From contig NZ_CALART010000075.1 of assembly GCF_937888285.1 (NCBI RefSeq), forward strand, positions 1 through 22,828: a stretch of 22,828 nt of DNA, written 5' to 3'. Within the stretch, counting starts at the first letter, position 1. The number at the start of each line of letters is the position of its first letter. Below the pieces are notes generated by a model. It made no database searches, was not told where the DNA came from, and saw only the letters and a program-made list of their open reading frames with translations. Made by a program: the position numbers and the translations under genes. Below, one piece after another: positions 1-8,242 of the stretch. The DNA comes from an uncultured Aquimonas sp. (GTDB taxonomy: Bacteria; Pseudomonadota; Gammaproteobacteria; Xanthomonadales; Xanthomonadaceae).

Positions 1-1
1 T

Positions 2-166
2 GGTCAGCAGCAGCGTGAGCCAGAACTTGTCGCGGAAGCTCGCCACGCTGTGGCCGGCGTGCTTGTCGTGCCCGGCATGGACGTCACCTTCAGCACCCGT
101 GCGGGGATGCGGCGGTTGCCCGCCATGCGCCTGATGATCGTGCTGATGATGGTCGTGTTGCGTCAT
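2..166 (-). CDS. CopB-like heavy-metal P-type ATPase, N-terminal 55 codons (cut by window edge)
   Basis: The start codon is the complement of 164-166. An AGGAAGG ribosome binding site lies about 7 nt upstream. Only the first 55 residues are inside the window. They begin MTQHDHHQHDHQAHGG and continue with HAGHDKHAGH, then a segment reading FRDKFWLTLLLT that looks like the start of the first membrane helix. A His-rich cytosolic leader followed by an 'FRDKFW..LLLT' helix is typical of CopB-type copper/silver exporting P1B ATPases. No catalytic motif is visible because the gene runs off the left edge, so the metal and the length are unproven. It lies downstream of the UbiB gene on the same strand, with a 113-nt gap. 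Confidence 0.75.
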   Translation of the reverse strand, partial: MTQHDHHQHDHQAHGGQPPHPRTGAEGDVHAGHDKHAGHSVASFRDKFWLTLLLT

Positions 167-279
167 GGGTCTGCCTTCCTGGATGCACTGATGCACTGGG
201 CATCAGCGGGGAGATAGATCAGTGATTCTGCAAGGGACTGTCTGAAATCGCGATCCCCAATGGTCGGGGCTCCAGCTGC
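167..279. other. Spacer before the CopB-like gene, with small repeats
   Basis: This 113-nt non-coding stretch separates the UbiB stop from the ATPase start. It holds two adjacent copies of GATGCACT (182-189 and 190-197) and a dyad TGATGC-ACTGG-GCATCA (189-205). The dyad lies just upstream of the ATPase ribosome binding site and could be an operator. I see no clear -35/-10 pair or MerR-type promoter, so any regulatory role is a guess. Confidence 0.3.
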
Positions 280-1863
280 TTACAAGTGCCCCGATCTGGC
301 GATGGCCGTCACCAGCCGCAGCGAGAGCAATGCCGCAGCAGCGAAAGCCACGATAGCCAGGAAAGGCATGTGACCGAACACTTGCGGGCCGTCGGAGTGC
401 AGGCTCAACAGCGCACCACATACATACAGGCCCAAGGTGACCAGGGCCAATGCCAGCCGATTGCCCGTGCGGGCGATTGCCTCCTGCGTCGAACTCAGGC
501 CATGGTGATGTACGGAGAGGGCGGGCCGTCCGTCGCTCAGTTGCGCCTGCCGCAACAGATCGGTGGCGATCTGGGGCAGCTGGCGGGCGGTGCGGGCCAG
601 CCGCATGGCGAGCGGCCTGTTGCCGCCGGGGCGGCTGGCATCGGCGATCTCGGCGGCCTGTGCCGACAGCGTCCCCAGCAGATCCAGATCCGGATCCAGT
701 GCCCGCAACGTGTTCTCGACCAGGAAAAGCGTCCGGATCAGGGACAGCAGGTGGGCAGGAAGCCGGAAGCCCGCGCCTTGGCCAATGCGTGCCACGCGCC
801 AGATCGCCTCGGCAATGGACCACGCCGCCAATGGGCGGCTGGCCATCTCGGCCAGGATCAGGTGGATCTCGCGCACATGCGAGCGTCGCTCGACCTGCGG
901 AGGGAAGAAGCCCAGGGCGATTGCCGCATCCAGGACACCCTCGGCGTCGTCGGCCGCAATGGCCTCGACCATGCCGCCAAGCGCGAGCCGCGATGCCGGG
1001 TCGAGCACACCGATCGAGCCGAAGTCATGCAGGCACAGGCGACCGTCGTCAAAGAAGAACAGGTTTCCAGGATGCGGATCTGCATGGAATACGCCGGCGC
1101 CGAAGAGCTGATGCACGTAGGCATCGAGCAACGCCCGTGCCAGCTCGGGAGCGGCCGCTGTCCCGTAGGCGGCCTCCAGACGGGTGCCGTGGCTTCGATC
1201 CTGGACCAGCACGTCGCGGGTGGCGTACGGCTCGACGACGTGCGGCTGGGTGATGCCGGGCAGCGCATCAAGCACCTTGGCCATGCGCCGCATGTTATGC
1301 GCCTCGTGACGCATGTCGATCTCGTCGCGCAGGAATGCGCCTAGTTCGTCTACGAGTTCGAGCGGGCGGTGTCGCTTGAGGGGCGGCCAGATCCACTGGG
1401 CCACGCGCATTGTGCGCCGCAGGAGCCGCAGGTCGGCCTGCACCTGGGCATGGATCCCGGGGCGGGTGATCTTGACGACCACATCGCGACCATCCTGCAT
1501 GCGCGCCGGATGGATCTGGGCCACCGACGCCGCGGCCAACGGCTTGTCATCGAAGCTTGCGAAGAGCGCGTCCACCGGCGCGCCGAACGCCTGTTCAACC
1601 ATGCGTCTCGCCTCGTCCGCCGGAAACGCCGGCACGTCACTGTGCAACCGCGCAAGCGCCTCGCGATAGGGCACCGGCAGTAGGTCCCAACGCAGGCTCA
1701 AGCCCTGGCCCAGCTTGACGAAGGTGGTGCCCAGCCCGACCAAGGTGGCGCTGACGTACGCGGGAAGCCGTTCGGGTGCGCGCCGGCGCAGGCGCAGCAC
1801 GGCGGCCCCGAGCTTCAGTCCGGCCCAGGCGATCTGCCCTCCGCGCCGCACCGTGCCCGCCAT
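280..1863 (-). CDS. UbiB/ABC1/AarF-family atypical kinase-like protein
   Basis: This is a 527-aa membrane-anchored member of the UbiB/ABC1 family, proteins linked to ubiquinone biosynthesis and lipid homeostasis. Family hallmarks are present: the KxGQ motif in FVKLGQ (about residues 48-53), an Ala-rich loop ASVAQ (112-116), a lysine in VVVKI (about 131), HADPHPGN (260-267) and the metal-binding DFG (280-282). Two hydrophobic helices close the protein, as in UbiB. I chose the ATG at 1863 because AGGAG sits 9 nt upstream. An in-frame TTG at 1887 would add 8 residues but lacks a good site. The gene starts 25 nt after the phosphoketolase stop, so it is the last gene of that operon. It lies far from visible ubiquinone genes and may not be the housekeeping ubiB. 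Confidence 0.9.
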   Translation of the reverse strand: MAGTVRRGGQIAWAGLKLGAAVLRLRRRAPERLPAYVSATLVGLGTTFVKLGQGLSLRWDLLPVPYREALARLHSDVPAFPADEARRMVEQAFGAPVDALFASFDDKPLAAASVAQIHPARMQDGRDVVVKITRPGIHAQVQADLRLLRRTMRVAQWIWPPLKRHRPLELVDELGAFLRDEIDMRHEAHNMRRMAKVLDALPGITQPHVVEPYATRDVLVQDRSHGTRLEAAYGTAAAPELARALLDAYVHQLFGAGVFHADPHPGNLFFFDDGRLCLHDFGSIGVLDPASRLALGGMVEAIAADDAEGVLDAAIALGFFPPQVERRSHVREIHLILAEMASRPLAAWSIAEAIWRVARIGQGAGFRLPAHLLSLIRTLFLVENTLRALDPDLDLLGTLSAQAAEIADASRPGGNRPLAMRLARTARQLPQIATDLLRQAQLSDGRPALSVHHHGLSSTQEAIARTGNRLALALVTLGLYVCGALLSLHSDGPQVFGHMPFLAIVAFAAAALLSLRLVTAIARSGHL

Positions 1864-1888
1864 CAGCGTGCGCTCCTGGTTGGCCAAC

Positions 1889-4354
1889 TCATGGCGTCAA
1901 CCCGCTCGCTGGACGCAGAATGGTGGCCGGATCACCCCGACCATCCACTGCCGCCAACTCGGCTTCGGACAACAGGCTGCCACGGGGCTGGCCGAGGACG
2001 CCCGCAGCCGCGTCGACCACGTGCGCCCAGGTGCTGCGATTGGCGAACAGCAGGCCCGGCACGTCCAGCGTGCCGCCGCGGTTGACGAAGCCCAGTGCCG
2101 CAGTGGTGGCCGGGCCGGTGTCGAGCCGGCGCAGCGCGCCGAGGAAGGGCTCGGGCCGGGTGTGGGTGACGAATACGCGCGGCCGCTCCGCCGGGAACAG
2201 CGTATGGACCTCGCTGTCGGCGTGCACGTAGCGCGCCTCCTCCGGATCGCGCGGCGCGCGGAACCGGCCGGGCTCGCCGAGATAGACGATCGCTGCCGAC
2301 GCACCGCGTTCGACCAGACGCGCCTGCGCGCGACGCACTTCCTGCAGCTGGTAAGCGCCGGTGGCGACCAGCAGGATGGCCGCCGTCGCCGGATCGCCGG
2401 CCAGGCACGTTGCGCCGGTCTCTGCCAGCGCCTTGGCCTGCTGTGGCGTCAGCTCATGCGACACCGGGCGCTTGGGGACAATCAGGGTGGTGACCGTGCC
2501 GCGCTGCGCGTAGGCGTGGGCGAGGGCGGCTGCGGCGCCGTTGGCGTCAGGCGGAAACACCACGCGCGAGATGTCGGCCATTTCGCCCAGCAGCGTCTCG
2601 GCCATGGTCGGATCCTGGTGGGACTGCTCGTTCTTCGCGTTTTCCCAGGTGTGCGAGGTCAGCACCAGAGGCACGCCCAGCCAGCCGGGTGGACGTCCGG
2701 CTTGCTTCTGATGGCGGGCGAAAATCAGCTCCTGGCGCACGGCACCGAGCATCTTCGGCGCGAAGGCCTCGTACGTCACCACCAGGTTCAGCCCGCCCTT
2801 GTTGCCAAGCGCCGCGCACACGACAGCCTCCTCGTTGAGCGCGGTGATGACCGCGCCGGTCGTCGATTCGGCGACGCCGGGCTCGGGCTCGTGCACCCGG
2901 TGCTTCATCGCATCGAGGGTGCGGTCGAGCTTGTTGCTGCGCAGCTCGTCGGGATTGCCCACGCGCACGCGCAGCCCCGGGTTCGCTTCGGCGATGGCGA
3001 CGAACTGTTCGTCGAGCGCGGTCATCGGTGAGCTCTCGCCGCCGACGCCTCGATCGGCAATGGCTGGAACGCGGGGCGGGTCTATCTGGCGATCGGCGAG
3101 CGCATGGTCGCGCTCGCGCACACGCTGCTGCAGGTCGTGGCTGTTGAGTGCGGCAATGGCCTCATCCAGTTCGGACGCGGCCACGAACAGCGCCGCGGCG
3201 CCTTCATTGAACAGCGCGCGTGCCGCGGCATCCTTCGCCGGATTCCCGGGCAGGGGCAGGTTGTGCGAGGCGTTGGTCCCGGCGCCGGGGAAGCCGAAGC
3301 CCTTCACGGTTTCGGCGATGCCATACGGCAGCCGCACGTCGGTATCGGGAACAGCGGAACCCGCTTGCAGGCGAGATTCCATCACGTGGATGCCCCACGC
3401 GATGCTGGCCGGATCGCAGCCGTCCAGCGCGATCGGATCGAAGCCGTTCAAGCGCAGGTGCCGGTCCAGCCACCGCTCGCCGCCCTGTTGGGTGATCTGG
3501 CTGCGCTGTTCGATGCGCCGCCCGTTGAGGATGATGATCGGGCTGACCAGGCCGCTGTCCTCGGCACGCCACCAGCGAGGTGCCCAGTCGCTGCCACGCT
3601 GTTCCTCGAACGCACCGTCGCTCAGGAAGGCCACCAGGCGCTCGTCCCTCAGCGGCGCATGCACGTACTGCAGTTCGGCAAAGCCGAGATAGCCGCCTTC
3701 CATCACGCCGCCGGCGGTGTGCGCATTAACGTGGGAGCCCAGTGGCGACGCCGGCGTCCCGTCCGGATTGAGGGTGTAGGCGTAGAAGTCGCTGGCAAAA
3801 CGGCTCAGCCCCGCGTCGGAGCGGTCGTAGCGTTCGGCGTGCCGGTCGGTCATGTTGCCGACCAGCAGGTTGAGCGCGTCGATGGCGGCTACGCAATGTC
3901 CCTGGCCCATCATCCACGCGCGGGTGACGCCATCCAGGGCGTCCATCAGCAGGTAGCCGGCATAGGCGGGCACCATGTTGAGTGACCCGCCGGTATGGCC
4001 TTCGGGCGTGGCCTTGAAATCATCGGCCTCCAGCGCCGCACCGTCGGTGCGCACGCGGTCGCTGTAGGTCATGTGGGCCACCAGCCACATGCCGGCGCTG
4101 GTGACGCGATCGGCCGCGGCGAGCCGCTGCCAGGCGGTGGCGGCATCGGGCGTGCGGCCCAACGTCACCAGCTCGTCCACCATCTGGCGCACCCGGAGCT
4201 GGGTGAGCGGGTCATGCCGGATCACGCCGTAGCCGGCTGCCCAGTGGGCGAACGCGGGATCGGCCTGCCGGTGGGCATCGGCGAGCTCAAGGATCCGCTG
4301 GCGCTCGGCGGCCGACAGCTGGTCCGCGGTGCAGCAGTTCAGATGCAGGTTCAT
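1889..4354 (-). CDS. Divergent phosphoketolase-family protein (XFP-like, thiamine diphosphate enzyme)
   Basis: This 821-aa protein has the length and three-domain order of xylulose-5-phosphate/fructose-6-phosphate phosphoketolase, which splits sugar phosphates with phosphate to give acetyl phosphate. The C-terminal half matches well: TYEAF with the likely catalytic Glu529, LTSH.W, SHQDP (578-582) and PPDAN (601-605). The N-terminal half is unusual. GHTGG (119-123) stands where classical enzymes have GHWGT, QGHC (151-154) replaces GPGHGGP, VMEGG replaces IHEGG, SDGAFEE replaces GDGEAETG, and LNGRRI replaces LNGYKI. The start overlaps the PRPP-synthetase stop in ATGA (4351-4354). Some databases, as I recall, label this subgroup 'xylulose 5-phosphate 3-epimerase'. 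Fold and family are secure; the exact substrate is not. Confidence 0.88.
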   Translation of the reverse strand: MNLHLNCCTADQLSAAERQRILELADAHRQADPAFAHWAAGYGVIRHDPLTQLRVRQMVDELVTLGRTPDAATAWQRLAAADRVTSAGMWLVAHMTYSDRVRTDGAALEADDFKATPEGHTGGSLNMVPAYAGYLLMDALDGVTRAWMMGQGHCVAAIDALNLLVGNMTDRHAERYDRSDAGLSRFASDFYAYTLNPDGTPASPLGSHVNAHTAGGVMEGGYLGFAELQYVHAPLRDERLVAFLSDGAFEEQRGSDWAPRWWRAEDSGLVSPIIILNGRRIEQRSQITQQGGERWLDRHLRLNGFDPIALDGCDPASIAWGIHVMESRLQAGSAVPDTDVRLPYGIAETVKGFGFPGAGTNASHNLPLPGNPAKDAAARALFNEGAAALFVAASELDEAIAALNSHDLQQRVRERDHALADRQIDPPRVPAIADRGVGGESSPMTALDEQFVAIAEANPGLRVRVGNPDELRSNKLDRTLDAMKHRVHEPEPGVAESTTGAVITALNEEAVVCAALGNKGGLNLVVTYEAFAPKMLGAVRQELIFARHQKQAGRPPGWLGVPLVLTSHTWENAKNEQSHQDPTMAETLLGEMADISRVVFPPDANGAAAALAHAYAQRGTVTTLIVPKRPVSHELTPQQAKALAETGATCLAGDPATAAILLVATGAYQLQEVRRAQARLVERGASAAIVYLGEPGRFRAPRDPEEARYVHADSEVHTLFPAERPRVFVTHTRPEPFLGALRRLDTGPATTAALGFVNRGGTLDVPGLLFANRSTWAHVVDAAAGVLGQPRGSLLSEAELAAVDGRGDPATILRPASGLTP

Positions 4355-5265
4355 GGGTCCTCCGGGGAATCGGCCGAAGCGCGCATCAGGGTCGATGCCG
4401 CGGCGGCGAGGTCCGCGCCGAGTGCAATCGCGTTCGACGGGTGGGGAATGGTGTCGGTGCTGACGATGCGGGCCAGGCCCGCCCCCTGCAGGCGGTCATA
4501 GGCATCGCCCGCGAACACCGGATGGATGGCGACCAGCAGCGGTGGCGGCAGCGACAGCTGGCGCAGGTGCGCGAGGGTCTCCAGGATCGTGTGGCCGGAC
4601 GAGACGATGTCGTCGACCAGCACCGGGGTCCGGCCGGCCACGGCCGCCGGGTCAGGCAGGCTCACGCGCACGTCATAGTCGCCGTGGCGTTCCTTGGCGA
4701 GCACCTGCCAGGGCATGCCGGAGCGGGCGGCGATGTCGGCGACCCATTGCCCGCTCTCGCTGTCCGGTCCGATCAGCACCGCGTCGGGAACAGCCTCCGC
4801 GATCCAGCGCGCCACGGCGGGCGTCGCCGACACGTGGGCCGTCGGCATCCGGTAGAGCGATTGCAGGCGCTCGACGCGGTGCAGGTGCGGGTCCACGGTC
4901 ATCAGCCAGTCGAAGGCCTCTTCGATGAATTGCGCGAAGAGCGGCGTACTGACCGCCTCGCCAGGATGGAAGCGGGTGTCCTGGCGCATATAGCCCAGGT
5001 AGGGTGCGATCAGGCCGACCGAGCGCGCCCCGAACTCGCGCGCCGTCCGGGCGGCGAAGCGCAACGGGAGGGCCAGGGCATCGGCGTTGCGCAGGCTGGC
5101 CAAGATCGCGACATCGGCGCCGGCCAGCGCGTCGTCCAGGGTGACGAGCGACTCGCCATCGGGGAAGTGCCGCCAGGCCACGGGTGACACCCGCGCCTGC
5201 AGGGGCGTGGCGATGGTGCCAGCCAACACTGCATCGTCCGGGAACGGCATCAGCACACGATTCAT
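4351..5265 (-). CDS. Divergent ribose-phosphate pyrophosphokinase (PRPP synthetase)-like protein
   Basis: This 304-aa protein, slightly shorter than the usual ~315 aa, has two phosphoribosyltransferase-type domains. Recognisable elements are PYLGYMRQDTRF (88-99; classical PYFGYARQDRK), DPHLHRV (125-131; classical DLHA.QIQ), PDSESGQW (167-174), the catalytic-loop KER (191-193), and the PRPP loop VLVDDIVSSGHT (215-226). The family converts ribose 5-phosphate and ATP to PRPP and AMP in the cytosol. Several substitutions set it apart from housekeeping Prs, so it is probably a specialised paralogue. Its ATG overlaps the phosphorylase stop (ATGA, 5262-5265) and has GGAG upstream. The next gene also starts in an ATGA overlap. 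Acting on ribose-1,5-bisphosphate or running in reverse is possible but unproven. Confidence 0.9.
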   Translation of the reverse strand: MNRVLMPFPDDAVLAGTIATPLQARVSPVAWRHFPDGESLVTLDDALAGADVAILASLRNADALALPLRFAARTAREFGARSVGLIAPYLGYMRQDTRFHPGEAVSTPLFAQFIEEAFDWLMTVDPHLHRVERLQSLYRMPTAHVSATPAVARWIAEAVPDAVLIGPDSESGQWVADIAARSGMPWQVLAKERHGDYDVRVSLPDPAAVAGRTPVLVDDIVSSGHTILETLAHLRQLSLPPPLLVAIHPVFAGDAYDRLQGAGLARIVSTDTIPHPSNAIALGADLAAAASTLMRASADSPEDP

Positions 5266-6779
5266 GGGATCTCCGCGAGGACAAAGGGTTGCAACGCCGC
5301 AGCGTGCTCAAGGGCGTAGGCGAGTTCTCCCGGCGACTCCGCATGCAGGGTCAGCAAGGGCTGGCCGCGCTCGACCGTATTGCCGACGCGCAGGCCAGTT
5401 TCCAGGCCGGCGGCGGGGGATGTCGGTGCGCCGGCCAGCTTGGCCAGCTTGGCCAGCCTGCGGTTGTCGATTTGCGCGATGCGGCCCGATGCGGCCGCCG
5501 GGACGTCAGCCGTGAATGCCGCCCGGGGAGGTTCGCGGAAGCCTCCCTGGGCGTCGCAGATCGCCAGGAACTTGGCCAGCGCCGCCCCGGAATCCAGCAC
5601 GTCGCGTGCGCGCTCCAGCCCGGTGCCAGCGCTGCTGCCCGGTGCCATGTCCAGCAGCGCCGCGGACAGTGCAAGCGCGCGTTCGCGCAGGTCGGCCGGT
5701 GCGTCGGTGGCGTTGCGCAGCACCTTGAGCACATCGTGTGCCTCGAGCGCCGGACCGATGCCCCGACCCACCGGCTGGCTGCCGTCGGAGCGATGGATGC
5801 CCAACTCCAATCCAAGAGCGCCCGCGGTGTGTGCAAGCCGCGAGCCGAGGTTGTCGGCCGCAGCCTCACTGCGCACCTTTGCGGTCGGACCCACCGGCAT
5901 GTCGATCAGGACATGGGTCGAGCCCGCGGCGATCTTCTTCGACAGCACGCTGGCCACCAGCTGGCCGTCGCTGTCGAAGTCCAGCGGCCGCTGGACCCGG
6001 ATCAGGATGTCGTCGGCCGGGCTCAGGCGCACGTTGCCGCCCCAGACGATGCAGCCGCCCTCGCGCTCCACCACCCGCCGCATCGCAGGCAGGTCGAGCG
6101 CCACCGGCGCCATGACTTCCATCGTGTCGGCGGTGCCCGCGGGCGATGTGATGGCGCGCGAGGACGTCTTCGGGATGCGGTAGCCGAGCGCGGCCACGAT
6201 GGCCACCACAATCGGGGTGGTGCGATTGCCCGGCAGGCCGCCGACGCAGTGCTTGTCCAGCACCGGCCCATCGCCCCAGTCCAGGCGCTGGCCAACGGTG
6301 ATCATGGCCCGCGTCAGCGCGGTCGTCTCCGCATGGTCCAGGCGGTCACCCGCACTGGCCGTGACGAAAGCGGCAAGTTCCAGGTCCGACAACCTACTTT
6401 CCATCACGTCCTGCACCAGGGCGAGGTACTGCGCGTCGTCCAGCCGTGCCCCAAACACCTTGGCGCGGAGCGCACCTGCCGACGCCGCGCGCTCCGCGTG
6501 CCGGACCCGGGCCAGGACATCGAGCATGGGATCGAGCAGCGTCCACGCGGCCTCCGACAGAGCCACCTCGTCGAGGCCGAGCCGATCGTCCACGACCACG
6601 TTTAGCGTCGCCACCAGCGTGCGCGAACCCACGTCAAGTCTCACGCGCGTCATCGCGGCGAAGCCTTCCGAGCGGCAGACTTCACAGTCCCGGTGCATGT
6701 ACACCACAGGCTGCTGGTAGGTGTCGATGCCGGCACGGGTGACGCGCAGCAGAGTGTGACCAGCCGCCAGCTCGCTCAT
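5262..6779 (-). CDS. Archaeal-type AMP phosphorylase / putative thymidine phosphorylase
   Basis: The 505-aa length fits the archaeal AMP phosphorylase group, which carries an extra N-terminal domain, and not bacterial DeoA (~440 aa). It shows KHCVGGLPGN (176-185), the nucleoside phosphorylase signature SSRAITSPAGTADTME (206-221), and KIAAGSTHVLIDMPVGPTAK (282-301). Characterised archaeal members phosphorolyse nucleoside 5'-monophosphates to ribose-1,5-bisphosphate and free base. The annotation 'thymidine phosphorylase' is the common database name for bacterial members. A CEVC pair (Cys32, Cys35) occurs in the N-terminal domain. The start overlaps the upstream metallo-beta-lactamase gene in ATGA (6776-6779) with GGAGG upstream, and the stop overlaps the PRPP-synthetase start. 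Substrate preference cannot be read from sequence alone. Confidence 0.9.
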   Translation of the reverse strand: MSELAAGHTLLRVTRAGIDTYQQPVVYMHRDCEVCRSEGFAAMTRVRLDVGSRTLVATLNVVVDDRLGLDEVALSEAAWTLLDPMLDVLARVRHAERAASAGALRAKVFGARLDDAQYLALVQDVMESRLSDLELAAFVTASAGDRLDHAETTALTRAMITVGQRLDWGDGPVLDKHCVGGLPGNRTTPIVVAIVAALGYRIPKTSSRAITSPAGTADTMEVMAPVALDLPAMRRVVEREGGCIVWGGNVRLSPADDILIRVQRPLDFDSDGQLVASVLSKKIAAGSTHVLIDMPVGPTAKVRSEAAADNLGSRLAHTAGALGLELGIHRSDGSQPVGRGIGPALEAHDVLKVLRNATDAPADLRERALALSAALLDMAPGSSAGTGLERARDVLDSGAALAKFLAICDAQGGFREPPRAAFTADVPAAASGRIAQIDNRRLAKLAKLAGAPTSPAAGLETGLRVGNTVERGQPLLTLHAESPGELAYALEHAAALQPFVLAEIP

Positions 6780-8161
6780 CGCGCATCCTCCAGTCCGACG
6801 CGCTCCAGGTGCTCCGGAACGCGCACGCGCCAGCCCAGCTCGCGCTGCACGCGCCCGCGCAACGTGTCGGCTGCATCGGGCTCGCCGTGGGTGAGATAGA
6901 CGACGTGCGGCGCGGACGGTGCGGTACGCATCCAGTCCAGCAACTCCCCGGCGTCGGCGTGGCCGGAGAAGCCTTGCAGCTGCACCACCTCGGCGCGGAT
7001 AGGCACCTCGCGACCGAACATGCGCAAGGTGCGCTTTCCTGCCGCTAGCGCGGCACCGCGTGTTCCGCCGGCCTGGTAGCCCGCGAGCAGGATCGCGTTG
7101 CGGTCATCGGGGCCAAAGGCCTCGATGTGGTGCAGCACGCGCCCCCCGGTCGCCATCCCGCTGGCGGAGATGATGATCATCGGCCCGCGCTGGCGGTTGA
7201 GCGCCTTCGACTCTTCCACCGTGTTGACGAAGGTGGCCACGTCGAACATCCGCTGGCAGTCCTCTTCGGACACGTGGTGCTCGGCATGGTGGGCGTGGTA
7301 GTGCCGGGTGGCGTTGATCGCCATCGGGCTGTTGAGAAAGACCGGCACGCGAGGGATGTCGTTGCGTTCAAGCAGCCGGGCGATATGCAGCATGAGCGCT
7401 TGGGCGCGCCCGATGGCGAAGGCGGGGATGACGATCACGCCACCGCGTGCGGCCACGCGGCGGATGATGGGCGCCAGTTCCGCTTCCTGGTCGATGGGAA
7501 TGTGTTCGCGGTCGCCATACGTGGACTCGCAGACCAGCACGTCACAGGCGGGCAGCGGCGTGGGCGGATTCATCAGCGATTCCTGCTGACGCCCCAGATC
7601 GCCACTGAAGTGCAGACGCTGGCCCTGGACGTCCAAGCTGAGGTGTGCGGCGCCCAGGATGTGGCCGGCGGGATGGAAGCGGACCTTGAAGCCCGACGCG
7701 ACCTCGATGTCGCGCTCGTAGTCATGCCCCTTGAGCTGCTTCAGGCTGCGGCGGGCGTCCTCCTCGGTGTAAAGCGGTCGAGGTTCCTTGTGCTTGGAGT
7801 ACCCCTTGCGGGCTGCGTATTTCGCCTCTTCTTCAAGCAGGTGCCCGCTGTCGGGAAGCAGCAGGCCACACAGGGACACGCTGGCGTGGGTGCAGTGGAT
7901 CCAGCCGCGGAATCCCTGTTTGACCAGCGCGGGCAGGTAGCCCGAATGATCCAGATGGGCGTGGGTCAGGACCACCGCGTCGATGGACGCCGGATCGACT
8001 GGGAACGGTGCCCGATTGCGGTCGCGCAGCTGCTTGTAGCCCTGGAAGAGACCGCAGTCGACCAGCACGCGCTGGCCATTGGCCTCGACCAGGTAGCGCG
8101 ATCCGGTGACGGTACCGGCGGCACCGAGGAACTGCAGCGTCGGGCGGGAAGTCGAGGTCAT
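6776..8161 (-). CDS. Metallo-beta-lactamase / beta-CASP RNA-processing exonuclease family protein
   Basis: This 461-aa cytosolic protein belongs to the CPSF73/YSH1-like branch of the metallo-beta-lactamase fold. Zinc-binding motifs are HAHLDH (67-72), His167 in HPAGHILG and SGDLG (186-190). A beta-CASP region follows with ESTYG and SGMATGGRV, then the C-terminal RMMBL-type motifs FSGHADAGELL and THGE. Characterised relatives cut or trim RNA. I chose the ATG at 8161, which has GGAG about 6 nt upstream and the usual start of the family core. An upstream ATG at 8206 would add 15 residues without homology. It is the first gene of the five-gene operon and overlaps the phosphorylase gene by 4 nt. 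Confidence 0.9.
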   Translation of the reverse strand: MTSTSRPTLQFLGAAGTVTGSRYLVEANGQRVLVDCGLFQGYKQLRDRNRAPFPVDPASIDAVVLTHAHLDHSGYLPALVKQGFRGWIHCTHASVSLCGLLLPDSGHLLEEEAKYAARKGYSKHKEPRPLYTEEDARRSLKQLKGHDYERDIEVASGFKVRFHPAGHILGAAHLSLDVQGQRLHFSGDLGRQQESLMNPPTPLPACDVLVCESTYGDREHIPIDQEAELAPIIRRVAARGGVIVIPAFAIGRAQALMLHIARLLERNDIPRVPVFLNSPMAINATRHYHAHHAEHHVSEEDCQRMFDVATFVNTVEESKALNRQRGPMIIISASGMATGGRVLHHIEAFGPDDRNAILLAGYQAGGTRGAALAAGKRTLRMFGREVPIRAEVVQLQGFSGHADAGELLDWMRTAPSAPHVVYLTHGEPDAADTLRGRVQRELGWRVRVPEHLERVGLEDAR

Positions 8162-8242
8162 GATGAGCTCCGGTTCTGGCAGGAAGTGATGGGGGACAGC
8201 GGGCACACGTCCGACGCAGATCGCGCCGGACGCGTGGCTTGC

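Noticed and set aside
182..205. Repeat/dyad before the CopB-like gene as a CueR site
   Set aside because: No TTGAC-like -35 with 19-bp spacing and no CueR half-sites; kept only as an unassigned spacer element.
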